In this document: one piece after another, positions 34,911-46,189 of the stretch | Layout of the letters: the number at the start of each line of letters is the position of its first letter | Numbering within the stretch: position 1 is the stretch's first letter | Source: Paramacrobiotus metropolitanus | Lineage: Eukaryota; Tardigrada; Eutardigrada; Parachela; Macrobiotidae | Reading direction: 5' to 3' | Assembly (NCBI RefSeq): GCF_019649055.1 | Contig: NW_026570364.1 | Span: 62,001-126,000, forward strand | DNA: 64,000 nt | Position numbers and translations under genes: made by a program | The notes under the pieces: generated by a model | What the model saw: the letters and a program-made list of their open reading frames with translations, nothing else | What the model was told of the DNA's origin: nothing | The model's database searches: none

Positions 34911-37900
34911 TGATATTGGGATGGGCGTGCGCTTATGTGGATGAATGGAGCCCCTGTAATGTGCAGGAAGCGCGCGTCAGCACGGAACGACCTGTTGCCC
35001 TCTCGGGGCGTTGGGTGTCGCGCCGGTAAGTGGTCCCAAAAATTTGTTTGAATTTTATTAATATTCAAGAATTGCCATTTTTTGCACGAGATGTGTTACA
35101 CTGAAAATGCGGATCCGGTTCTTTTGAAATTCATATTTTAAAAAGTTCTGAAAAAATCAGTTGTTTTCTAATTTTGTATTAATCCTTTGGTCTTAAAATA
35201 CAAAGCCACCCCTGCTTTGTTTATTATTGTATGTTTGTGTCTAGTTTTATAGTTTATTTTTTATTTTTCATGTGTTTGTTTTTCTTATCCATTATAACTT
35301 TTTTAATGTGATTTTCGGATTATTTTGTCACAGTACTAGTGATGCTTTACGTAAGTGCTGTGTATTTGTCTTCCGCACTCCTCTTTCTTTATGATCAGTG
35401 TGTGATCTTTCGCGGCTGGGTGCACTTGACAGGGCGCTTTATCAGTGAATTATGGTAATGAGATGAAGTGAAGAGTGGATCCATGCCGGCGGCGGAAATA
35501 TTCGCCGGCATGGATGAGTGCATGTTAGTTTAGATAACCAGTTGATGTTTGTTTGAGCTTCGGCTACCGGTGTTGTTACGCTCTCCCCAACAGTGCCTCT
35601 GCACACCTTTGGTCCTCATTGCGCTGCAGCTGTAGCTTTTTCTGGTTTGTTGCTACAAAGTAGAAAAAGGTTTTCCTAGGTTGAAAAAACTCGTTGACTT
35701 TTAAAACATTGTTTTCTGAACATCGTTAACTGTATATATTTTGCATACGAAATGTTCATACATTTTCAGTTCATACGAATATTGGGGAAGAGCTAGCCCT
35801 ATCTCTACAAGTGAAACAGCTATATTCTGTATATAAAGGCGACACCAGCCTACATTAGAGTTTGATAATATTAAATTTTTAGACATTCATTTTGGGTTTT
35901 TTTGAGAAGATAGAGCTATTTGTACTTACTTAGTTTCGAAAATAATATATCTGCGGGATTTATTTGAGTTCTGTACGAGCAAAAGGACAAAAAGATACTG
36001 AATCTAGTTTTCCAAAAAAAATTTAATTAGATTATCAGAGTAGGCATCCAGAATGTTTTCTAATAGCCTCCCATAGTGAGGCGGAAAAGTTTAGAAATAA
36101 TAGAGTGGATTTTACAAACAGTGTCACTCGGTACACCATCCGTACATAAACACGTGTAATTATTGCGTGCAACGATAATTCATTGCTTTCTTTGACGTAT
36201 TTTCGAGTTGGACAGAATTTAAATAGTATTAACATAAATTGGAATTTTTCCTTGCTTATTATTTTTCATTATTATTAGTAACAGTTTTGGAATAATATGA
36301 TTAACATCTAAGTTTGGAATTTTTGGAAGTGGGGAAATACTAGCATGGAATTTTTCTGAACATAAGAATAAAAAGTTTTCAGTTGAGTTTTCAAAAAATG
36401 ATTAAAGTCGTATTACGGTATAAGTACCGGCTGTGCAAATGCGCATTGCCATGGGTAACGATTTATCCTTTAGGTTTTTCTTTTGAAGTGGTTTGCACCC
36501 GTGAAAGTCAACGCACTTGTAATGTTAATAGCCAGCTAATGCGATAATGCGGCGCTGACATATTCATAACTGTTGCAGGAATCGATTGGCTAGTCTACTG
36601 TAAACTATACAAAAATATTTAATATGTACAGCAAACTTGCGTGCACTTGATTTTCCAACTGGTCAAGTTGCCCGTTCGCCTTGATGAAATAACCTGCTCT
36701 TGGCCGCACTGCTTGAAAGCGCTACGATATGTATCTGTATAACAATAACTTTTATATACCTCGACGCTTTTTTAACATTAATAAAAATATCACTTAATTG
36801 TATTTTAAAAAGTTTATTTTATGGTTTATGTCATACAGACAGGTACGAATTTCCGTAGACTGGAAAACTGTTATTTAACTCCGCCCGATAGTGTTTTAAT
36901 AAGAAATTAATTGTGGGAATTTTCGTAGTACTGTGGCTGTCAGGCAGACATATACTGTTACTGGTGCCGTCACACCGTGACATCGAAAAAATGCACCAGA
37001 AGTTAAAAAATAAACAGAAAACATTTTTTCCGCTCTTCAACTTCGATACATTTTTTCCCGAACTGATAGCTGCAACTTCGGGCTAATAATTATCCTACGT
37101 TTAAAAAAGGGAATTTTCAAGTTGGATGGGATCAGATTTCGGGAATCTTTATATTCACTTACATACATATATTTCTGCTAAGAGTTACTCATACAAAACT
37201 TATATCTGTACACTGGTTTTAAAAAAGTTACAAAGCAGCTGATTAATCCTCTCGCACAGTGAGTACCATTTAACTGCAAATTTGCAATACGCTCTTGCGA
37301 GCGCTCATTTAATTTAATTAATTAACGTGTATCGCAGGTGTGAGCTGCGTGCCGGTCCCCACTACCTCCTGCGTGCCTACGAATTCGGCTTCAATACCTC
37401 ATTTTTTCTACACCAGTTCTACTACGCTGACAACTGCGTCACGCCCCTCCATTCCCTGACCATCCGCGGTCAGCTGAACGAGATGAAGAAGTCCTGGCTG
37501 CTGCCCGGCGCCATCGACATGGACTACACCCTGACCCAGGTCACCGTCATGCCCTACAGCGCCGAGCATGCCGAACGCCTGCAGGCGGCGGTCCTGCACG
37601 TCTGTCCCCTGGCGCGCTTTTCCGCCCAGCCCTGGACGGCGTACGAAGCCTACGAGGTCCTGCATTTTGACGCCCATCCCACCCCGCCGCCCACCAGCCA
37701 CCCGGACGGGGCGGGGGTCACGCGGATCGACGTGGAGTTTGACTGTCTGGAGGCGTTGAATTTTACCTTGGATGAACTGCAGTTGGTGCGGCTGCAGCGA
37801 CGCCGGTGGGTGACGGTGGGCGGGGCCAGTGTGAGTCGCAAGGAGCTGCTGACCGGGGAGAGTGTGCGGGGTGTGGCGGGCGTCGGGGTGGATCCGGCGG

Positions 37901-40900
37901 GGATGGATGGACAGCGGCCGGTTAGTTATTTGCCGGATTTCTTGGTTAAAGTGGAGGATGAACATGAGGTACTGTACAGTAATAACTGCAAAGTGGTCCG
38001 ATATTTCAGTAAATATGTTAATATTAGAAAAGCCTAGTTCTTTGGTTTTGTATTAGGAAACCGTTATAGGCAGCCCCTAAAAGGCTAAAACCTCCGTTTA
38101 TTATAGGCACCCCTTTTCGCACCCTGTTTATTATAGGCACCCATTTTTGATTAATATCGTACATATTACTACATGACCCGAGTCACCCGAGATGTTCAAG
38201 CTCTGGTAGCCTTCCCTTAAGTAAAATAGTAAAATGTTTTACGAATGCGTGCACTATAGAGAAAACGAAAAACACGGCTCTGGAGCTCGTATAACCTGCG
38301 AAACCAAGGCCCAGCTCGCATCAGGCTTGCAGCCAGCATCCGCGGTCGCGTCCTATGAATACTAGATAGGAGACGAAATCGACCATAACCATCCACTGAC
38401 AGAAGGTTGGAAAACGTTAGCGGGAAATCGCCGCCCTAGCCATGTTCAGTCACAGAAGGTAGCATAAATGCAGAAATCCTTCCTGCCAGGGCAATTCAGC
38501 GACAGATTGCTAAAGAGACCGGTAAGGGTGTCACAGCCCAAGTTATACAAAACCCGCAATAAGGCGAAAACAGTTGACCGTGGTGAACGTACGGAAGAGG
38601 GAATCGTTACATGTTAAAGATCTGAACGCTTTCGTGAATGTGGAGCTGCCTCACACCGGAACACTAACGTGGTCCGGTGTCGCCGCATGTCGAACTGCAG
38701 CTTCCCTGGCTGTACGGTGGCGAACAGAAGCCGGTCACTGTAGCATTCCAACTGTCGAGCTTCTGCTGCCGGGGTCAAATCAGTGCGTCGCGATGGCTTT
38801 TTCCTATATTGCTGTAATGATCTGCGCAATATCGCCCGCGAACATTTGTATTCACAAAAGCCGCGGCTCAAAAGTCTTACAAGCTGAGAAAATCACAAAG
38901 TGATAACGGCTTGGAAGGAAGCCAATGAATGACTGACCAACGCGAAAGATGACCTTGTGGTCACAGTAGAAGGGGCGATACTAATTCGCTTTAAGCTGGC
39001 TGATTTGCCGAATCGTTTTTATTATGGTTACGGCTTCTTAAATTTCTTATTTCTTTTCTGAATTTTCCTTAAGTGCTTTACATGATTTTCATAAGTAATT
39101 TATAACGAATTAATATTTTGTTATTTCTGCCGATATCTCTGGTGATAATTATTATATCGTCGCAGCGGTACGCTGCTGTTTACACCGCCACTTACGTTAT
39201 GTATCACATACGCGTGTAGGTGAAGCAATACGTTAAAATTGACAATTACAGTTAATTTGGATGTTATCGTAGTGTAACGGTTCAGTAATAGCGGGTGTCA
39301 TTCCAAGGCATGCGATATGAATTTACTCGTGTAATAACAATATTAATTTAAAAATCTGTTTGAATTTTTTTCCGTTCAAAAATAAAACTACCCGCATGTG
39401 ATGGTATTTGTAATTTTGGAATTAAATCCGAAGGAAAAAATGGCTGTAATATCATAGTACTGTATGTACCGGCAAATTTGTTTTAACGGTCGAGACACAT
39501 CCTTCTGCAGTTAATATCAATTTCCGGATCTTTAACTGGCTGACAGAAGTACACTGAGAACGCACAGAAGTAATCAGAATTTATGTGTAAAACAAAATTA
39601 ATAATTGGTAAAACAGAATTTTTTTAAGAAAAATAAGAACAAGTAGAATTAGTACAGATAGAATTTAAGGAATTCAAAGTCCTTAAATTCGGAATGCTAA
39701 TTGATGCATTTTCCAGTTTGCCGACTGCCCGGTGTGCGCCGCCGTTGACTCCACCATCAGCCCCTCCTCCCCACCCATTCTCAACGCCTCCACCCACCCG
39801 CCGCCCTACCCCCTCTCGGACCTCTCTGGGAAGTTCACCAGTCTGGCGGAATGCGAATCCCGTCCTTCCGGCTCCTTCATCCGCCGCACCCTGACCCTCC
39901 AACCAGCCACCCAGGAGTGGCAGGGAGAATACCAGCACTTTACCGAACCCGACTGCCAGCAGCGCTCCTTCACAATCCTCGGCTACGGGACGTTTAATTT
40001 ACAGGAACCCTACCCACTGCTGCCCATCGCCCAGAAGATCGATTTCCTGGTGATCAATGCCACGGTGACCCCGCATCTGGATTTCGTTCTGCAGCAGCTG
40101 TCGGCATCCAATCAGACGGAGTGCGGGATCGGACCGTGGCTACTGAACCGGCCGAAGGATATCACGCCTACCCAGGGGTGCAAGTTACTCGGATTGACCA
40201 TTCCCAATGCGGATTTCAATATTGTGCGGGTGGAACGTGATGTGCGGAATAATACGCTGCTGTTTCTGGGACAGGATTATCAAGATCCCCCGGTGGAGGT
40301 ACGAACTCCTTGTTCTACTGCTTTTTTGTGGACTTCTGAGTTCGATCGTCGTATTTCAATAAAATTGAACAGAAACGCTGCGAACACTTTTTTTGTGGTT
40401 TGGATTCATTTTTCTAGTTTTTCCGTAACTTCACATTTTAATTCATAATTGCAGCGTGTCGATTAACGCTTTTTTTTTCAAAATTTGCCACCTACGGGAT
40501 ATGTTTTATGGTTCAGCTGCTTTCGATATTTTTATTACTTCACAAGCAATAACTGATTGCTGGGTTATCGGCAGTACATGCTTCCATGAAATGTTGTTAA
40601 TGTGGCACTTAATTGTTAACCAAAATTTATTCGGTTTTCAGATGTTTAATGTTTCACAGTACGGATGTTTTTTGTGCCCATGTGCATTTTGGCAACAAAA
40701 CAATTTAAAATTTTATAGTAATAAAAACTTCAAAAATTGTTAGCTACTCGTACATAATTCTGAATTTTAAAGTGTCGATAACAACTGAACTGCAGCTTGT
40801 TTGATTTAACTTTATCTCATGCGTCCGATAGCGGTGTGGCCGTTGTACTACGATCAGCATGTATGGTATACTGCACTACGCATCCATTGCTGTATATGTT

Positions 40901-41730
40901 TACCGTTCTGTTTAGCACAAAGTAGGAAATCATAATACAAAATTTTTGTTATGTCAATTTGTTAAAAATCTGTCTGTGTACTTAATAAGATTAACTTCTT
41001 TAAGCCCCAAAACTTACGTTTTGAAATGTGTATCCCCTATGTAGAGGCACTTCCGCCCGTATGAATTCTATGAAACCAATTTCGAAAACGATGACATTTT
41101 TCATTATTGTTTTCCGTCGCTGTAAAGTTGGGTGTAAACTAGGGCAAAAGCCAACTTTTCATGTACTGTAGATTGCTAAAGCTAAAAGCCTAAAATTGCA
41201 TGCACCAAAAATACTGAACTGTAAATCACGAAACATAACTACGTACATACGTTGTTAATATTGTCGAAAACGCCCGGTACATCGTGCCCCGTATCGCTGC
41301 ACGTTAAAATTTAATAGTTTCTAGTTTCTACAATATTAAAATTAATCAAATTAATTTTTTCTTTATCGACAAATAGTTCTTCAGCGTTTTTCAAAGTTAG
41401 TATTTGGTAAACAGATTGTTGACTTTTGCTTTATTTTTACATAACTCTTTTAATTATTTGCAGGTATCCGTGAGCCGGCCCACCTCCTTCCAACCGCCAC
41501 TGATTCAGTGCCAACGTGACCGGGATCCGGCATCCCCCTCCTCCGCCGCCACCTCTCGCACCCCGGCCGTCCGCAAGGTCACCGCCACGACACCGGCCCC
41601 CACCTCACGGCAGCGGACCGCCACGCGCCGGCAGCGTCTTAACGGGGCTAACAGACGGATCCGGAGTGCCGCGGCTGTTGTTAGTGTCGCGATCGTAATA
41701 GTGTGCCAGTTGTCACGCATGGTGATGTGA
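34862..41730 (+). CDS. APCDD1: APCDD1-like membrane glycoprotein (Wnt pathway inhibitor), 4 exons
   Basis: Exons 34862-35025, 37338-37968, 39717-40298 and 41464-41730 join in phase (2, 0, 0) to give 547 aa; human APCDD1 has 514. The N-terminus has a signal peptide (LRWGLWSMILGWACA). Two APCDD1 repeats follow. Repeat 1 has LSGRWVSRRCELRAGPHYLL, HQFYYADNC and LTIRGQL. Repeat 2 has DCPVCAAVD, LSGKFTSLAECESR, YQHFTEPDCQQRSFTILGYG and GCKLLGLTIPNADFNIVRVE. The RPTSFQPPLIQC segment matches the conserved end of the family, and a C-terminal hydrophobic helix (AAAVVSVAIVIVCQL) gives a membrane anchor. Vertebrate APCDD1 binds Wnt and LRP5/6 at the cell surface and lowers canonical Wnt signalling. NxS/T sites (NTS, NFT, NQT, NNT) suggest glycosylation. 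The start ATG has an alternative at 34892. An AATAAA near 41862 may be the polyadenylation signal. Confidence 0.88.
38060..38145 (+). repeat. Short repeated motif TTATTATAGGCACCC
   Basis: TTTATTATAGGCACCC occurs twice (about 38096 and 38128), with a related TTATAGGCAGCCCC at about 38063. It lies in an intron of the APCDD1-like gene, just before a decayed FLYWCH-type fragment. Confidence 0.6.
38236..38920 (+). pseudogene. Decayed FLYWCH zinc-finger / transposase-like fragment
   Basis: In the second APCDD1 intron a plus-strand frame reads FYECVHYRENEKHGSGARIT and, after a stop, EIDHNHPLTEGW. This is the C...C...H-x-H layout of a FLYWCH finger (WxC, C.aR, HnHp), with its second Cys lost. Further on, a frame encodes AIQRQIAKETGKGVTAQVIQ, and later pieces are interrupted by stops. 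GC content is higher than in the surrounding intron. FLYWCH domains are common in Mutator-like transposons, so this is probably an old insertion. It could instead be a host FLYWCH gene fragment. Confidence 0.4.
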
Positions 41731-42159
41731 AGAGAAAAGAATTACGGTGCTGGTCATAAATCCGCGAATGTTGCGCGGATCATGAGTATACAGTGTATGC
41801 GTCTACGGTATAGAGTGAACGGAGGTCAGTGTGTCAAATCACAGCCAGAGAGTAAAGCTCAATAAACAACGATATAATATCAGCGCGTTTTTTTATTGGA
41901 CTGTTATTGCTGTTTATGAGTGTGCCGACTAGTCAGTGCTTCCTATTACAAAATGGCAAAAAAGCACACCATTGAAAAAAAACAGATTCAGACTTTTATT
42001 GATCTATTTACGCTGCAATAATATTAATTAAGTGCCGTGATAATGGGAATTTATATTGTCTTGCTAAAAATCGATCCAGCCGATTATTCACAAGCATCAC
42101 AAACGCACGCACGCTATTAAAGGTAGTTATTAATTTAGTGCGACATATATATATGCCGT
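41731..42159. other. Intergenic space between convergent APCDD1-like and ZP genes
   Basis: Contains AATAAA near 41862 for the plus-strand gene and the 3' flank of the minus-strand ZP gene. No gene is seen. Confidence 0.5.
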
Positions 42160-45100
42160 TTAATTGCGGTAGACGGACACCGAGCGTAGCGAGCGGGCGT
42201 TCTCCTCGTTGCTGTGTTGTCCGCCGCGGACGAGGCTCACTTGTGATCCGGAGCGGATGGTGCCTTCGGAGCGGGGATTCTCGCCAACATCCGACGTCTC
42301 CGTATCCGCCGAGTGGTCACTATTGCGGGAACGCACGGTAAACGAGCGCAGCGAGCGCGGATTCTCCCCGTTGTTGGTGGTCGCTTTGCCGAGGCTGTTG
42401 TTGGAGCGGACACTGTACGAGCGTAGCGAGCGTTCCACATCGTCAAACTCCACCGGCTCCAGACGCAGCGGGGCGTTGTGGAGAGACTGCACGGTGAACG
42501 AGCGCAGCGAGCGGGTCTTCTCCTCGTCGGCGTTGTCCTCCGGCTGTTGGGCACCGTGTTGCGAGCGTACCGTGAACGAGCGCAGCGAGCGGGTGGCCTC
42601 ATCGGCTGTCGCATCGCGGCCGTTTAAGATGTCCACACTGTGCGGGCGCAGTGGGACAGCGATCGAGCGCAGCGAGCGGGCCTTCTCCGTGTCGTCGGCG
42701 TTCTCCTCGCGCAGGGCTTCCGGGAGGACAATCGGCAGGAACATGTTGTCGGTCGGTGGAATGTGGTGCATAGCGTTCAGACTCTGCGTGGAATGGCGGA
42801 CATGGGGATTGGTTTGGATACCCAGTCCCGGTAAGGTCATGGCGGAGGCCTTCATGTTAGGATCACGGGAGACACGGGGGAGGTATCCGTATGTCGATCC
42901 CACGTTGGAGGTTGCGTAACTATGAATATTGGGCAGTGATCCGCGGAGGATCGAAGTCGGTCCGCTCAACGGGAGACTGGCCGATCCCGTTTCCATCTTT
43001 GACCTCGTCAACTGGTCCGTTGAATTATATATGTTAATGGTCGAATCTTCTACAATCTTTGTCTCCTTCTGTTTGCGCTTGGCGCACGCCGCACAGCACA
43101 AGAACACGCAGATAATGGATAAGATCAAAATGATCAGTAATAAAATTCCCAAACCGATGCCGAAACCGGTCCGGGTCAAGCAAATGTAGTCGGTGTTCTT
43201 GACCATGGTCGCTAAGACATCGAACGACCGATTCTGATTCCCGACGAGCACCTCCGTGATATCGTTGTCGGACAGGACCCGGATTCCGCGTTCCAGAACG
43301 ACTTCGGTCGGTTCGCGTTCCTTTAGGAAGACCGTCTTCCCGATCAAGGGGTTATCCATCCCGGCGAGGTCAGAACGCGGCGGCGGAAGTGTTCCGGAGG
43401 GATGGGTGTCCACCGGGACCACATTGGCCGGTTTGAAGGGAATGATATCGATAACGTCATCATCAGGGTCCGTCACGTTCGCCGTGGTGTTCTGCTCAAC
43501 ATCACGTTTGACACGAGGCACCATACTGTCGACCTTGGCCACCGGGGCTGGTTTCGGAGCCCCCGGTTTGGCGCCGGCTTTATCCTTCTCGCAACTGATT
43601 CCACAGTCGCCTTTACACATAGCCACGTTACAGATGATATTCACATCCAGGGAATCCGGGAATTTGAACGATTTGAGCATGGCGTAGGCGATGCGCGACG
43701 CTCCCGACTGCCCGACCCGGTCGGTGATGGTGAAGGGGGTCATCAGTTTCTTCTGGACGACACAGCCGTTCTCGTCCGTCAACTGGATCTGTTGATGCTT
43801 TTTGGCGTCGTTGGCCACACAGTCGCGAATGACCACATCCAGACCCTTCTCGATCTTGGATTTTATGTAGACGACGATGGTCATGTCCGAGCCCAGCCGG
43901 ACGACACCGTTGGTCACCGGGGTGCCCTGGAAGGGATCCTTGCCCATGCGCAGATCCATCCACACACTAACGGCGTCGGCACTGTAGTCCATGGTGTTCT
44001 CGGCCAGGGAGCCGACGCGGAAGCCGCGCGAGGAGATGATCTTGTCGAAACGGTCCGACCAGGCGCAGCGAATCCGGCGGGCCACGTCGCTAGCGTCTTG
44101 GAACAGCGGATCATTCTACAATCGAAAAAATATATTAATGGTTCGTCCGTCGTACAGTCGTACTTATAACCGTGCCCTTTAATAAACAGAATAAAAACAT
44201 TTATACAGAAAATTTAATAAAAATATCATTGTACGTTATGTCGACCTTTAACGCCGCACGAATGTAATGCGCTAATAACGCAGATTTGAAATTCAACACA
44301 AACCTCTGTAAACGCTGAATACATATACAGTAAGTACTGTATAATAATGTAAAAAAGCAGATAAATCTTATATCCAGCACAAGGTACATTACCAAAAGAG
44401 CTATTGAGCGGATGGTCAAACACTGTGTACATTACTGATAATATCGTACCTGAATTAATTGATAATTGACCGACTTTAGGGTTCGATTAATTTCGAGAGT
44501 AAATGGAATTAATATTAGAGAAGCAGTAAACCAAAAATAACAACGAACGTTTACATGTGTACATACTGTCAAAGTTATGGTAATGTTCTTTGTGGCGATT
44601 GAAAATAATTATACGATATGCAAAGGTTTGTTTATTGTTTCGGCGAACCACATGTTCAATGATAAGCAGACAACCGTGCCGGCGACTGTTAACCTTAGGA
44701 AAAAAACCCGCGCAACTGCGGCGCGATACTGTGCGGAGGTGTACGCTAAAATGATTCTTTTTCTCTCTTTCTTACCTGGATGATGAGCGTGGCTTCGGTG
44801 ATGCTGGCATTGGTCTCCGCATGATTGTCCAACGATCCACACCTATGGTGGTACAATAAAACCAGCTGAAGCATGCGACGAGAATTATTAATCACGTTTT
44901 TAAATCACGTTTTTGAATACGCACACTTTACGATCGGCAGACAGCCCACGCGATATTGCGTTGGCCATTAAACCCGTTATGCTGATTGAGTATAAGGTTT
45001 AATGACTCGTTTGAAATTTTTCAGCAATTACTTACAAATGTACAAGAGAAACAGATGTTCATCAGAAGAATTATTTAGCAATATTTTCCATGATTTAAAT

Positions 45101-46189
45101 AATAATTTATTTAAAAAAATTTTTAAATATATTTCAAACTATAATTTACGGGCTGTTTGAATACAAAGCATGAAGGACAGCGGCCGAAACTACGGTATAT
45201 GCCCATAATCTACGACTTTGGCTGCAATCAAGTATCGTTTAATACAAGTATTGGTCGCGCTAGCGCGCGACCGTTACTTGTATTAACTTACGCTTCCGTG
45301 GGAACGGTGAAATTGTAGCTCTTGGCTGGGTAATCCTCCTTAGCAAAGGCACAGGTAGCATCCGCAAAGTGACCCTTAGTATAAATAATCCCCTGGAAAT
45401 CCCGGTCGAAATCCAGACTGACTTTGATAAACTGTGGATTAAAGCATTCCGCCTGGATATTCAACAGTTTCGGTACGGAATCGCCACCGAACAGCGCATT
45501 ACTACTACCATCGGTATCGGCAACGGCTTGGCGCTTCTGGTGTTTGGGTTTAAGGAGAGCGAAATCGGGGATCTCCACAGAGTTGGGTGATATGAGATTG
45601 GGCAGCGGTTTATCTGGAAAGGTCAAGACACCCACCGCCGTTGCTGATGGCGCGGCGGTTGTCGCGTCTCGGCTGCGACATAGTACCGACTAAAAAAGCA
45701 AAAATTTTCGGACGTTACGGAGAGATAGTGCGTTTTTGGCTACGCTTTTCGATCATTACGGTTTCAGTTTATAAATAATAATTATTTTGTACAAAACATA
45801 GGCTCACTATTTTATCAAAACATTTCTGGTCATCAGTACATAAGCAGTATTCTCTATATTAAAACTGTAAAAGCTGCAGTTGGTAAAAGCGCTAACTCCC
45901 AATTTGGGTTGCTGTATTAATGAGAAAAATCTCCTAAATTTAGATACTTGTTTTAGGATAAAATGTGTTTTACAGTATTAGGAGGATACATAAACAGCGC
46001 GAAATACATAATCGGAAAACGGCGGAAATAAAAATAAATTATTTTCCAAACAAAGCCGTTTCCTAATTTAAATTTTAATTTTCTGTTAGCAGAAACTCAA
46101 CAGATCAGCAAAATCCAGCTTTTTCATCTCCTTACCTGAAATGAGCTAATCCATATACACAGTACAAGGGAAAGTAGTGCAGTAGCCAT
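42160..46189 (-). CDS. ZP-domain transmembrane protein with RSLRS cytoplasmic repeats, 4 exons
   Basis: Minus-strand exons 46189-46136, 45689-45292, 44842-44776 and 44115-42160 join in phase (0, 2, 0) and give 824 aa. Exon 1 is a signal peptide (MATALLSLVLCIWISSFQ). A QKRQ site precedes the ZP domain, which runs from IQAECFNPQFIKVSLDFDRD through RIRCAWSDRFDK to NIICNVAMCKGDCGISC. A furin-type RVKR site (about 374-377) follows, as in ZP proteins released by proteolysis. A single membrane helix (about 490-516, GILLLIILILSIICVFL) leads to a cytoplasmic tail of about 300 residues. The end of the tail has six copies of RSLRS, mostly in the form RSLRSFTVRS. Ecdysozoan proteins of this design (cuticlin and dusky/miniature-like) shape apical extracellular matrix and cuticle. 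The tail repeats are not known to me from those families. Confidence 0.87.
45241..45284. repeat. Strong hairpin next to a splice donor
   Basis: Arms AATACAAGTATTGGTCGCGC (45241-45260) and GCGCGACCGTTACTTGTATT (45265-45284) pair with 18 of 20 matches around TAGC. On the minus strand it begins 7 bases into the intron, just after the donor of ZP-gene exon 2 (GC|GTAAGT at 45291). Confidence 0.8.

Noticed and set aside
37408-37965. Minus-strand frame of 185 codons
   Set aside because: Antisense shadow of APCDD1 exon 2 in GC-rich coding sequence.
43402-44169. Plus-strand frame of 255 codons
   Set aside because: It is the antisense shadow of the ZP-domain gene, whose minus-strand frame has conserved motifs and consistent splicing.
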